This document shows positions 1 to 10,100 of a stretch of 62,048 bases of DNA, piece by piece. The notes under the pieces were generated by a model. It was not told the origin of the DNA. It saw nothing but the letters and a program-made list of their open reading frames with translations, and did no database searches. This stretch comes from Bacteroidales bacterium UBA5281 (lineage in GTDB: Bacteria; Bacteroidota; Bacteroidia; Bacteroidales; Lentimicrobiaceae). The DNA lies in assembly GCA_002410555.1 (NCBI GenBank), contig DHSR01000080.1:1-62048 (forward strand). The letters are read 5' to 3'. Every line of letters begins with the position of its first letter. Position 1 is the stretch's first letter. Position numbers and translations under genes: made by a program.

Positions 1-33
1 TGAACGAGGTCAGGAGTTCTGATCTTAAGCAAT

Positions 34-1194
34 TCATGCCTGGCTCATGCTTTGTTGGTTGCTTGTGTTATCTGGATAAAGTTTTTTTTGGAATACCCTG
101 AATCTTTTCACCATTTTAGCATCAATTCGCTCCACTACAGCGCGCATTTTTGTATTTGTTTCTAAAATCAAATGCGTCTCAATGTTTTTGATACCTGCCT
201 GTCGTGCAGATTCGAGCATCAGCATTCCCATACAGATTTCAAGCCCCAGCCCCTGATGTTCGGGTTTAATGGCTCCCAGCATCAGATCGAGTTGAGAGGT
301 GGAACGCATGCTTTTTAAAATATGGTACCATCCAAAAGGGAATAGTTTGCCTTTCGCGCGCTGAATGCCTTTGCTCATATTGGGTACTCCCACAATAAAA
401 GCAACCAGTTCGTCATTGTGGGTAATTATTTTGATAAATCTGGGATCCAGTACCGGCATGTAGCGGTCGGCCAGGTCATGCATCTCCTCCTCATCCATAG
501 GATAAAAGCCATATAATTGACTGTAGGTCTGGTTTACCAGTCGGAGTACAGGAACAATCTGTTTTTTAAGTTCTTTCTTCTTGGTAAATTCATGCATTTT
601 AAACCGGTTGCCGTTAATCACCCTTTGATGAACACGTTTATAAATATCGGGCAATACCAGGTCAATATTAAACCGATAGGTCATGCAATCGATCATAGGA
701 ACATAGCCATTGTTCAGTGTAAGCGTTACCATATATGGATGGTTACACGCGATATCAATGAGTGGCAGGTCATCAAAACCTTCAATCCGAAAACCTTGAG
801 GGTCCTTGTCTGAAAACCCATAAGGGCCGGCTACCATATCAGCACCATGCATAAGTGCCCAATTTTCAATGTAGCTTAGCAGGGCTGTTGCGACTTCCGG
901 AATGTTGAAGGTTGCAAAGTGACTAAAACGGGCTGTTTTCTCACTGGTAAGCTGATTATAGCTTCGGTGAATAATGCCCATAATCCGGCCAACGGCTTTT
1001 TTTTGATGGTAGGCCAGAACAAGAATGGTTTCACAATGGTTAAACCCTTTGTTTTTGGCAGGATTAAAATAATTCCATTCGTCTGCATATACCGGAGGCA
1101 GCCAGTGTGGATCGTTTCGGTGAATTTTTGCGGTCAGATTGATAAAAGTGCGTAAATGTCCCTTGTTGCTGACTTCAACTATCTCAATGTCCAT
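34..1194 (-). CDS. GNAT-like acetyltransferase family protein
   Basis: This 386-residue soluble protein has no signal peptide or membrane segment. Its C-terminal third carries a GNAT-like acetyl-CoA-binding segment (KPEHQGLGLEI, about residues 307-317) followed by the helix and strands expected of that fold. The first ~180 residues look like a second, degenerate acyltransferase half. Proteins of this length and layout are common in Bacteroidota and are usually annotated only as GNAT-domain or hypothetical proteins; the substrate is unknown. The gene stands alone and diverges from the ccmF-like gene across a 182-bp gap. The ATG at 1194 is used because the reading frame opens there and the N-terminus (MDIEIVEV) starts a plausible first strand. 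I am fairly sure of the family and do not assign a reaction. Confidence 0.7.
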   Translation of the reverse strand: MDIEIVEVSNKGHLRTFINLTAKIHRNDPHWLPPVYADEWNYFNPAKNKGFNHCETILVLAYHQKKAVGRIMGIIHRSYNQLTSEKTARFSHFATFNIPEVATALLSYIENWALMHGADMVAGPYGFSDKDPQGFRIEGFDDLPLIDIACNHPYMVTLTLNNGYVPMIDCMTYRFNIDLVLPDIYKRVHQRVINGNRFKMHEFTKKKELKKQIVPVLRLVNQTYSQLYGFYPMDEEEMHDLADRYMPVLDPRFIKIITHNDELVAFIVGVPNMSKGIQRAKGKLFPFGWYHILKSMRSTSQLDLMLGAIKPEHQGLGLEICMGMLMLESARQAGIKNIETHLILETNTKMRAVVERIDAKMVKRFRVFQKKLYPDNTSNQQSMSQA

Positions 1195-1376
1195 AGACTC
1201 GTTTTGAAGAAGATATTGGTTAAACAGGATCCGATTCAGAATTTAAACAAAGATGATATAACTTTTTCATTAAAACAAGAGAAAGAATTGTATTTTAGTG
1301 GGCTAAAAATAAAGACAATGCTCTGAAGGGGAATTTGTCTGATTTTTTAACATCACATACTGTTAAATATCTACAT

Positions 1377-3737
1377 ATGAATGAAATCGCATACGTTGGT
1401 GAGCACTTATTGCCTGGCTCCTTAGGACGAACTTTAATTTATTTCTCACTATTAACCGGTTTGCTTGGTCTGTTTTTTTACATAAAACTTGCCAAAAACA
1501 GCTTAAACCGGACTGCCCGTTTGTGGGGCAGGGTTTTTTACAGTCTGCAGACAGCAGGCATTATAGGGATAGGATTAATCTTGTTCTACCTGATATTCAA
1601 CCATTTTTTTGAATATGCCTATGTTTTTAAACATTCCTCCCGCCTTATGCCGGATAAATTTATCATATCGAGTTTCTGGGCAGGTCAGGAAGGGAGCTTT
1701 TTATTGTGGGCTATGTTTATCGGCTCATTTGGAATAGGTGCCATGTTAACTGCCCGACGGCTGGAAGGCGGGGTAATGCTGGTGGTTCTGGTGGCTCAGC
1801 TCATTCTGGTTACCATGCTGCTGGGTGTTCACTGGGCTGGGTTTAGCATTGGCAGTGACCCGTTTATTCTTCTCAGAAATGTGGGGGAAAACATGGAGAA
1901 TAGCTTTTTCCGCAATCCGGCTTATCTGCAACTGATTATGGATGGAAACGGCCTTAATCCATTGCTCGAAAATCCCTGGATGGTCATCCATCCGCCCATG
2001 CTTTTTATGGGATACGCATCAGCCATATTTCCCTATGCTTATGCAATGGCATCGCTTATGGAAGGAGATAAACGCTATTGGCTTAAACCTACCTTGCCCT
2101 GGCTTTTGCTGGCCATTGGCTTGTTGGGTATTGGTTTGATAATGGGTGGTGCCTGGGCTTACCAATCACTCACTTTTGGGGGATTTTGGGCATGGGATCC
2201 GGTAGAAAATGCCTCACTGGTGCCCTGGCTGGTTATGGTAGCGGCTTTGCATTATATGTTACTTTCCTACAAACGCGATAAATATTACTATGGTACGTAT
2301 ATATTTGTTGCCCTGAGTTTTATAATGGTTATTTATGCCAGTTACCTCACCCGTTCGGGTGTGCTTGGCGAAACTTCTGTTCATGCTTTTGGTGATGATG
2401 GACGCAGTTTTCAACTCATTTCTTTTCTTTTGCTCTTTACAGTTTTCCCGGTAATTTTGCTTATTAAACGCCGTAAAGTAATAAAAGCAAATGACTTACC
2501 GGATTTTTTCTCCAGAGAATTTCTGATGTTATATGGCGCAATCGTGCTTTTACTCGCTGCGTTTCAGGTGATTTCTACCACTTCCTTACCTGTGTTTAAT
2601 AAATTGCTGGGTACTAAAATGGCAGCTCCCACCGACGTGGTTAACTATTATAACACCTGGCAGATGCCGTTTGCCTTGCTCGTGGGTATACTGCTTGGAA
2701 TAGCCCAGTATGTAGCTTATGGACGCAATGATTTCAGGGCTTTCCTGCATAACATCATTTATCCTGTGGCTATTTCATTGGTAGTGGCAGTCATAGGATT
2801 TTTCATTGACCGGGACATGCAAATCATGCATGCGGTATTTCTGTTCAGCATTGTTTTCGTTATACTTTCTTCTTTGGCTTATCTTCTTCGTTTCACCGCT
2901 GGCAGAACCAATACAAGTGCAGGTATTACTCATCTTGGTTTCGGGCTGTTTTTATTGGGAGTATTGCTTACTTTCGCCAATGTTGAAACACTTTCACGTG
3001 AAGGTCCCAGCGGTGAAAATACCATGCTTATTGAAAATGAGCCCAAAGCGGTTGGTGATTATTTTGTAAACTATTCAGGCCAACGCATCGAGCGCGATGA
3101 GGTATTTCATCAGATTGATTTCCTTGAAAAAGCGGATGACGGTGAGTTTTACAAGAAGTTTACCCTGGAACCAACGATAAAGTACAATTCAATGATGGGG
3201 AATGTTCACAATCCGGATACGCGCAATATGTTGAGAGGAGATGTGTATATGTTCATTACTTTTGCTGAAGAACCGGGTAAAACTATGGATGATGGCTTCT
3301 CACAAAGTGGAACTGCCGATTTTAGTCTTGGTGACACCCTTGAAGTCAGTGGAGCAATAGTTTCACTTGATTCATTATACATTACAGCCTATGACAGTGT
3401 TTTAAACAACCTTACCATTAGTGCTTCATTAAGTTGGATAAAGGGAAGTGATTCCATAAAAACCGGTATTCTGACTTATACGCTGGAGAACAACTTTGTG
3501 GAAGGTAGTTTTGTGGAACTGAATGACGGACAGGCCAGGCTTAAATTTGAAAATATATCTCAAAAACCGGGTACCATAGAGGTAGGTTTGTATGAAAAAC
3601 AAACCAGCTACATCGTTGTGCGCATATTGTATTTCCCATACATCATTCTTTTATGGATTGGGAGCATCATTATGTTCATAGGTATTACGCTTGGGGTATT
3701 TAAACGATCACGCAAAGCACGAATTGCTGCCGAATAA
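1377..3737 (+). CDS. ccmF: CcmF/CcsA-family cytochrome c haem lyase subunit
   Basis: This polytopic inner-membrane protein of 786 residues has at least a dozen hydrophobic segments. The tryptophan-rich haem-handling motif (GGFWAWDPVENAS) lies near residues 265-278, which is diagnostic of the CcmF/CcsA family that presents haem to apocytochrome c outside the cytoplasm. A ~190-residue hydrophilic region (about 560-750) sits before the last membrane helix, where CcmF has its periplasmic domain. The frame also opens at a TTG (1335), but the ATG at 1377 (MNEIAYVGEHLLPG) fits the usual Bacteroidota N-terminus and is preferred. No ccmE, ccmC or ccmG is visible nearby, so the rest of the pathway must be elsewhere. 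Downstream genes follow on the same strand at short spacing. The family call is firm; the exact ccmF versus ccsA naming is less so. Confidence 0.88.
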   Translation: MNEIAYVGEHLLPGSLGRTLIYFSLLTGLLGLFFYIKLAKNSLNRTARLWGRVFYSLQTAGIIGIGLILFYLIFNHFFEYAYVFKHSSRLMPDKFIISSFWAGQEGSFLLWAMFIGSFGIGAMLTARRLEGGVMLVVLVAQLILVTMLLGVHWAGFSIGSDPFILLRNVGENMENSFFRNPAYLQLIMDGNGLNPLLENPWMVIHPPMLFMGYASAIFPYAYAMASLMEGDKRYWLKPTLPWLLLAIGLLGIGLIMGGAWAYQSLTFGGFWAWDPVENASLVPWLVMVAALHYMLLSYKRDKYYYGTYIFVALSFIMVIYASYLTRSGVLGETSVHAFGDDGRSFQLISFLLLFTVFPVILLIKRRKVIKANDLPDFFSREFLMLYGAIVLLLAAFQVISTTSLPVFNKLLGTKMAAPTDVVNYYNTWQMPFALLVGILLGIAQYVAYGRNDFRAFLHNIIYPVAISLVVAVIGFFIDRDMQIMHAVFLFSIVFVILSSLAYLLRFTAGRTNTSAGITHLGFGLFLLGVLLTFANVETLSREGPSGENTMLIENEPKAVGDYFVNYSGQRIERDEVFHQIDFLEKADDGEFYKKFTLEPTIKYNSMMGNVHNPDTRNMLRGDVYMFITFAEEPGKTMDDGFSQSGTADFSLGDTLEVSGAIVSLDSLYITAYDSVLNNLTISASLSWIKGSDSIKTGILTYTLENNFVEGSFVELNDGQARLKFENISQKPGTIEVGLYEKQTSYIVVRILYFPYIILLWIGSIIMFIGITLGVFKRSRKARIAAE

Positions 3738-3760
3738 ATTTTTTTAATGGCGGTATTTTG

Positions 3761-3768
3761 TAAATTTG
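3761..3768 (+). promoter_or_regulatory. Bacteroidota -7 box (TAAATTTG) just before the DUF2520 gene
   Basis: TAAATTTG matches the Bacteroidota -7 consensus TAnnTTTG exactly. Only six bases separate it from the ATG at 3775, so a transcript starting at the usual distance would have almost no leader. No clear TTG lies 17-23 bases upstream. Confidence 0.45.
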
Positions 3769-3774
3769 CCCTCT

Positions 3775-4575
3775 ATGGAAACTACCGCTATTCAAAAGGT
3801 GTCGTTTGTAGGTGCCGGTAATGTTGCATTCAACCTGGCTCCGGCATTTTATAATGCAGGCATTCAGGTGCGCCATATTGTGAGCCGCAATCAAACTGAA
3901 GCTCAAAAGCTTGCTAAACTGGTAAATGCGGTAGCTGCCGATAATCTTTCGGAAATTGATAAATCTTCAGATGCTGTTTTTTTTACGCTTCCTGATGATG
4001 CTATTGCCGGAAGTGCGAAGGAATTATTTAAAAACAATGATTTCAAAGGGGTGATGGTTCATACTTCTGGGAGTACAACTCTGGATGATTTGGTTAAAAT
4101 CAATTCAAAGGCAGGCGTATTTTACCCATTACAAACCTTTAATAAAAACAATATCATTGATTTCGATGAAATACCCGTTTGCATTGAAGGCGTAAATGAA
4201 CACATAACCCATGCTCTGGAATGTCTGGCGCGGCTCATTTCCGGTGATGTGAGACGGATCAGTTCGGCACAACGTGCGGTGATTCATCTTGGAGCCGTTT
4301 TTGCCTCTAACTTCACCAATCACCTTTATGCCAGGGCATTCGATATTTTGAAACGATCCGCGGTTAATCCCTCTATCCTGCTGCCATTGATCAGAGAAAC
4401 AGCTTCCAGACTGAACAGAGGAGAACCCGTTAAAGTGCAGACAGGCCCAGCAGTAAGGGGCGATGTGCGAATTATGAACAAACACCTTGGTATGCTTGCC
4501 GATGATGAAGCGGGAGCTGAAATATACCGTTTACTTAGTGAACATATTCAATTGTTTAAAGAAAGAAAGGCTTAA
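3775..4575 (+). CDS. Rossmann-fold DUF2520 oxidoreductase-like protein
   Basis: This 266-residue cytoplasmic protein starts with a nucleotide-binding Rossmann signature (FVGAGNVA, residues 11-18), as in F420/NADP-dependent and 3-hydroxyisobutyrate-type dehydrogenases. The second half matches the helical DUF2520 layout, including a conserved-looking HLGAVFASNFTNHLY segment near residue 170. Proteins of this kind are widespread in Bacteroidota but I know of no assigned substrate. Its stop is two bases before the kdsC-like gene, and the same neighbour order (DUF2520, KdsC-like, UbiA, Maf) is familiar from other Bacteroidota, so the genes are probably co-transcribed. A TTG three codons upstream is an alternative start; the ATG is chosen. 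Confidence 0.82.
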   Translation: METTAIQKVSFVGAGNVAFNLAPAFYNAGIQVRHIVSRNQTEAQKLAKLVNAVAADNLSEIDKSSDAVFFTLPDDAIAGSAKELFKNNDFKGVMVHTSGSTTLDDLVKINSKAGVFYPLQTFNKNNIIDFDEIPVCIEGVNEHITHALECLARLISGDVRRISSAQRAVIHLGAVFASNFTNHLYARAFDILKRSAVNPSILLPLIRETASRLNRGEPVKVQTGPAVRGDVRIMNKHLGMLADDEAGAEIYRLLSEHIQLFKERKA

Positions 4576-4577
4576 AA

Positions 4578-5099
4578 ATGACTAATTATAAAGAAGACCT
4601 ATCGGGCATAACTACTCTGATATTTGATTACGATGGAGTTATGACCAATGGGATGGTGATCATTTCCACTACGGGTGATCATCTGCGTGCGGGTCATGTA
4701 AAGGATGGATATGCATTGCAACTGGCCGTAAAATGCGGATACAGGATAGTAATTATTTCAGGCGGATTTTCTGAGTCTATGCGTCATCGTTGCAATGCGC
4801 TTAACCTTAAAGATGTATTTTTGGGAGTAGCCGATAAGGTAGCTGTTTTTGAAGAGTATATGGCATTACATAATCTCAAAAGAGAGGAAGTGCTTTATAT
4901 GGGAGATGATATTCCGGATTATCATGTGATGAAAATGGTAGGTATGCCGGTTTGTCCGGCTGATGCCGCTCAGGAAATAAAAGACATCAGCCGGTATATT
5001 TCTCATTTTAAGGGAGGTGAAGGATGCGTGCGCGATGTGATTGAACAGGTAATGAAACTTCAGGGGAAGTGGCTGAACGGAAATGCTTACCACTGGTAA
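4578..5099 (+). CDS. kdsC: KdsC-like HAD phosphatase (3-deoxy-manno-octulosonate 8-phosphate phosphatase)
   Basis: This 173-residue protein is a cap-less HAD hydrolase. Motif I is DYDGVMT (residues 17-23) with the nucleophile and acid/base aspartates, motif II is the Ser in IISGG, and the metal-binding motif is GDDIPD near residue 111. Length and motifs match KdsC, which removes phosphate from KDO-8-phosphate for lipopolysaccharide core synthesis. The KdsC family also includes nucleotide-sugar phosphatase relatives, so substrate is inferred from overall similarity only; no kdsA, kdsB or kdsD is in view. It begins two bases after the DUF2520 stop. The next frame (UbiA-type) could start inside it at 5083 but more likely starts at 5110. 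Confidence 0.78.
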   Translation: MTNYKEDLSGITTLIFDYDGVMTNGMVIISTTGDHLRAGHVKDGYALQLAVKCGYRIVIISGGFSESMRHRCNALNLKDVFLGVADKVAVFEEYMALHNLKREEVLYMGDDIPDYHVMKMVGMPVCPADAAQEIKDISRYISHFKGGEGCVRDVIEQVMKLQGKWLNGNAYHW

Positions 5100-5109
5100 A
5101 AAATCTGAA

Positions 5110-6078
5110 ATGAACTATACTTTTTCCCGGCGGGTTTTTGACCTTTTTCAGTTGATACGATGGCCCAATTTAGTGGTAGTTATCTTTACTCAATTTCTGT
5201 TGAGACATGCCATAATAAAACCTCTTTACGCCAAAGCAGGAATCAGTCCGGCCATGAATACTACATTGTTTTGGTTGTTGGTAGGGGTAACAGTTTTAAT
5301 AGCCGCAGCAGGTTACATTATTAACGATTATTTTGACTTACGTACTGACCGGATTAACCGGCCTGATAAACTAATTCTGGGCCGTACATTCAGACGAAGA
5401 CAGGCAATAAAATACAATTTTATACTCAATGTCATTGCTTTGGCAGGCGGTTTTTATCTTGGGTTTCAGGCGCATTCCTGGCGGTTAAGTCTTATTTTCC
5501 CTCTGATGATCGTTTTGCTTGTACTTTACTCGTCACGTTACAAGAATACGGTTCTGTGGGGCAATTTAGCGGTAGCTTTTATGTCGGCAATGGTGGTAAG
5601 TATTGTCTGGCTGTTTGAATTCTTTATGCTTCGTATGCAACCCAATGACTTTCTCGGCTTATCTTCGAATCTAAGTCTTATCAATAAAATCTTCCTCTTT
5701 TATGCAGGGTTTGCTTTTATTATCTCCCTGTGTCGCGAGCTTGCCAAAGATATACAGGATTTACCGGGAGATTCGGCTACAAACAATCACACTCTGCCTG
5801 TAATGCATGGAATGAAAGCCTCAGGATACTGGCTGATGGCCTTTTCAGTGGTAACCCTGGCTTTTATGGTTTGGTCATTGATGTTGCTTTCCCGTTTGGG
5901 ATGGACCATCCCATTGATTTATTATGTAACTACGGTAATTCCATTGCTGCTTTTTGCATTTTACCGCATGCTAAAAGCAAAAAAGCCGGAAGAATACAAA
6001 AGCATCAGTCTCATTTTTAAAATTATTATGGTTGCAGGCGTATTGGGATTGCAACCATTAGCTATGGTTTTTGGTTAA
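5110..6078 (+). CDS. UbiA-family prenyltransferase (geranylgeranylglycerol-phosphate type)
   Basis: This membrane protein of 322 residues has eight or nine hydrophobic helices. The first prenyl-diphosphate/Mg site is NDYFDLRTD (residues 72-80); the second aspartate-rich site is in ELAKDIQDLPGD (about 207-218). These are the two hallmark loops of the UbiA superfamily, which joins an isoprenyl diphosphate to an acceptor. Bacteroidota members in this neighbourhood are commonly annotated as geranylgeranylglycerol-phosphate geranylgeranyltransferases, an enzyme first known from archaeal lipid synthesis; the real acceptor here is not shown by sequence. An in-frame ATG at 5083 overlaps kdsC, but the start at 5110 gives MNYTFSRRVFDLFQLIRWPN, a more usual N-terminus with the conserved RxxN just before the first helix. 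Confidence 0.82.
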   Translation: MNYTFSRRVFDLFQLIRWPNLVVVIFTQFLLRHAIIKPLYAKAGISPAMNTTLFWLLVGVTVLIAAAGYIINDYFDLRTDRINRPDKLILGRTFRRRQAIKYNFILNVIALAGGFYLGFQAHSWRLSLIFPLMIVLLVLYSSRYKNTVLWGNLAVAFMSAMVVSIVWLFEFFMLRMQPNDFLGLSSNLSLINKIFLFYAGFAFIISLCRELAKDIQDLPGDSATNNHTLPVMHGMKASGYWLMAFSVVTLAFMVWSLMLLSRLGWTIPLIYYVTTVIPLLLFAFYRMLKAKKPEEYKSISLIFKIIMVAGVLGLQPLAMVFG

Positions 6079-6083
6079 ATTTT

Positions 6084-6671
6084 ATGAATCCGCTCGGTAA
6101 TTATCCTTATCACATCATTCTGGCTTCACAATCTCCACGCAGGCAAATGCTTCTGGCAGAAACGGGTGTAAAATTTGAAGTCAGGGTAATTCCTACTGCC
6201 GAAACTTATCCTGATTCCCTTGGGCGCGATGAAATTGCTATATATATAGCCGGTAAAAAGGCAGATGCCTTCGATTTTGATGAATTGCCCGAAAACACGT
6301 TGATCATTACTGCCGACACCATTGTCTGGTTGAATGGTGAATCTATTGGCAAACCTGCTGATGCAGCAGAAGCAGTGGCTATGTTGCATAAACTGTCAGG
6401 AAATACGCATATTGTATCCACAGGAGTTTGTCTTAAAACTGCGGATAAGATGAAAAGTTTTTATGTAAATACAGCAGTATCTTTTCGAAAGCTTACTAAG
6501 AAAGAGATTTCATTCTATGTGGAAAAATATAAACCCTACGATAAAGCCGGTGCCTATGGCATTCAGGAATGGATTGGATATGTGGGTGTAGAGCATATAG
6601 AAGGTTCATATACCAATGTAATTGGATTGCCGGTTCAAAGGGTGTATCTGGAGCTGATAAATTTGATTTAA
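6084..6671 (+). CDS. maf: Maf-family nucleotide pyrophosphatase
   Basis: The protein of 195 residues opens with the Maf signature SQSPRR (residues 15-20), then ITADTIVW with the metal-binding aspartate, and DKAGAYGIQEW near residue 150. Maf proteins hydrolyse non-canonical or pyrimidine nucleoside triphosphates to monophosphates and are linked to house-cleaning and division arrest. Length is normal for the family. It starts five bases after the UbiA-type stop, so it probably closes a DUF2520-kdsC-ubiA-maf transcript. No clear terminator follows; the next 436 bases are AT-rich and non-coding. Confidence 0.9.
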   Translation: MNPLGNYPYHIILASQSPRRQMLLAETGVKFEVRVIPTAETYPDSLGRDEIAIYIAGKKADAFDFDELPENTLIITADTIVWLNGESIGKPADAAEAVAMLHKLSGNTHIVSTGVCLKTADKMKSFYVNTAVSFRKLTKKEISFYVEKYKPYDKAGAYGIQEWIGYVGVEHIEGSYTNVIGLPVQRVYLELINLI

Positions 6672-7107
6672 ACAGCGTTTTCTTAAAAAAATAAAAGAAC
6701 ACTGGTGTCAGCATGTTATGATGATATATTTTTAAGTAGCTCATTTTGATATATATATATATGCTTTTATGAGAAATTAGACGAATATGAGTTTTTTAAC
6801 AGCCCACTAAATATAGCCTTACCTTGTTATGCTTTTTAAATTATAGTCATAAGTAATTTTTATTATGCTTATAATTATTTTTATTCATATTCTTGATTTG
6901 ATGATGGAATGCCGGGTTGTGGAGTAAAAATAATTTACATATATAGATTTTTGATATTTTTTAATTTTGCAAGTTGCTGATAAATATATAGATAGCAGCG
7001 TTTGATTTAGTTGGCGGAAACGTTAAATATATGTTAATTGAGGCTTTTTCTTGTCGTTTTAGGTGTCTTATTGTGTTTACTTTTTATCATCCCAAAAACA
7101 CACAGCC
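6672..7107. other. AT-rich intergenic stretch before the repeat-rich surface protein gene
   Basis: I see no gene here. The stretch holds an alternating AT run at 6749-6762 and a TAATTTTG match to the -7 consensus at 6962-6969, 138 bases before the next start codon but without a properly spaced TTG box. The 140 bases before the ATG at 7108 could be a leader. Confidence 0.5.
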
Positions 7108-10100
7108 ATGAAAAACAACATTACACCACTAACATTTTGTACTCTTCTGGGCTTTTTTCTTCTTATGCTGAGCCCGATTGTCATCAAAGCACAAATCGTT
7201 TCCGCCCCGGCGGGTGGATTATGGAACAACCCGGCTACATGGATAGGCGGCATTGTTCCGGGTGCAGGCGATAATGTTGTTATTGCATCCACCGTCAGCG
7301 TTTATCCTACTTCACAATGCAATAATATTACCATTCAGAGCGGAGGCATCCTTCAAAACCGCTCATCTAATTCTTATACCTTATTTGTCAATGGTAATCT
7401 CAACAATCAGGGTGTAATACAAAATTCAACTTATAGCTTAACAGTGAATGTAAAGGGAAATGTCAATAACAGTGGTTCGATGACAAATGGTACACTTAGT
7501 TTCACGGGAACCGCCAACCAGCAAATGTCCTCTACACAGCCCCTGCATGTGGATAATTTTGTAAGAACTGCCGGTAGTGGGAGGATTTTAGCAACAACGA
7601 ATTTGAGTTTCGTAGGAACCGCCATCGATCTGAATTCAGATACACTTGAGTTTACGACTGGAACTGCACTTACCATCGATGGTGGCAACCTTACAGATGG
7701 AGTAATGTTCAGAACAGCCATGCCGGCACTTCAAATTACAACGGATAATGGCACCCATGTTAATAATTTTACCATTGATTCCCAGGAGGCAAGGCTTTAT
7801 GGCACATTACTGGTTTTTGGATCCGCCAACACTTTTAAACATAATGTTATTAACTTTGGAACGCTTAAAAGCCAAAACAATAACTCGTATAGCTTAACTG
7901 TTGATGGTAATCTGACTAACAATGGAATTATAGAAAATGGAGCCTATAGTTTTACTGTAAATATTTCTGGCGATTTAACCAATAATGGCACCTGGCAGAA
8001 TTACAATACCGTTTTAAATGGCAGTGGTATTCAAAATTTAACGATGACACAGCCTTATTCGGGCACACTTTTTACGAAGAACAATACTGCCGGACGGGCA
8101 AGGGCACTTAGCGGTTTGTCATTTGTAAATACAGAAATTGATTTAAAAACCGACACGCTTGAAATTGCAACCGCTTCTGCAATTTCATTGGATGGGGGAA
8201 ACCTTAGAAACGGGGTTATTTCTAAATCCTCTTTACCGGCCATTCAGCTTACCGGGGACAATAATGCTTATGTTTACATACTGACAATTGATGCACCCCA
8301 AACGGAGTTAAACGGGAGCCTGTTTATATATGGTAGCTCTAACAACTTCAAAACAAATGTAATCAACAACGCCACATTAAAGAGTCACCCTTCCAATTCA
8401 TATACTTTGACTGTAGATGGCAGTTTGATCAATCATGGTGTAATTCAGAACGGAAATTATAATTTTACTATTAATGTCTCTGGGAATCTTTCCAATAATG
8501 GTACATGGGAGAACTATAATACCGTTTTAAACGGCAGTGGTGCCCAGAATCTGGCTATGACGCAGCCTTATTCGGGTGCATATTTTACGAAGAACCTTTC
8601 AGGTGGCCGGGCCAAAGCAACAGCGGGTTTATCATTTAGTGGAACTCAGATTGATTTTCAAAATGATACCCTGGAGTTTACAACCGGCACTACCATTGCA
8701 TTAGATGGGGGGAATTTCAGAAACGGTTTGATTTATAGAACATTACCATCAGCAGTTCAGCTTACCGCGGGAAATGATGCCTTTGTTTATAATCTGAATA
8801 TTAATGCACCCGAAACAACCTTAAATGGCAATCTCTTTATCAGTTCAGGCAATACTTTTAAAACACACCTGGTCAATAACGCTACATTAAAAAGCAATAC
8901 TTCCAATTCATATACCCTGGTTGTAGATGGTAATTTGACCAATAATGGTGTAATACAGAACGGAAATTATAATTTTACCATTAACATTTCGGGAAATCTT
9001 TCAAACAATGGAACGTGGCAGAATTATTCTACTGTTTTAAATGGAAACGGTATCCAGGAATTGTCCATGACTCAGGCTTTTAGTGGACTGAATTTTGCAA
9101 AGACGGCTTCGGCAGGTGTAGCAAGAGCAATAGCAGATGTAAGTTTTAATGGAACGAAAATAGATTTTAATTTTGATACGCTTGAGTTTGTTACGGGAGC
9201 GACATTATCCATGACAAATGGATATTTCTACCGGGGAATTTTGTACAAGTCTACTGCACCTGTACTTCAGATAAACTCAAATGGAAACTATTTCCAGGAT
9301 GTAACCATCGACGCCCCTCAGTCGCTGCTCAATGGAAATCTGTTTATTGCCGGTGGGAATACATTCAAAAACAATGTTACAAATAACGGTACACTGCAGA
9401 ATTATAGTAATAATTACTATACCCTGACTGTAGATGGTAATTTTACCAACAGTGGTTCGATAAAAAACAGTAATTATAGTCTTACAATAAATATTTCAGG
9501 AGATATTTCTAACAATGGTTCCTGGAAAAATACTCAAACAACCCTGACAGGTGCAAATAACCGGTCAATAACTCTCTTTAAGCGATTCGAAGGAACCAAT
9601 TTTACGAAATCGGTGGCAGCCGGCAACCTGACTGCTACCACTGATCTGACATTTGATGGTACCGCGGTTGACCTGAACGGAACCCTGCTTACCCTACCGG
9701 ATGATGGCTATTTATCGGTGCTTAATGGTAGTTTTGGTGATGCCGTAATTGCGGGCAATGATATTCATTTTAATACCCTTGCCGGTTACTGTTTTAGCAC
9801 ACAATTTACCACGGATGTAACCTTACATGGTGTTTTTCAGGCTGCCGGAGGAATAAGTTTTGATGGAAGCATCATAAATCAGGGTACCCTGAGAAGTCAT
9901 AGTTCTAATTACTATAGTTTTACGGTAGCCGGAGATCTGGAAAACAATGGTGCGATCATGAATGGCGTTTATAACTTCACCTTAACGATCTTAGGCGATA
10001 TTACAAACAACGGAACCTGGACCAACTATCGAACCACCCTTGATGGCGTTGCTGATCAGTACGTTTACCTGAACAATACGATTACTGGAAGGCTTTTGTT

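Noticed and set aside
6749..6762. Alternating AT run as a regulatory site
   Set aside because: It is a short run in an AT-rich gap with no spaced promoter boxes or palindromic partner.
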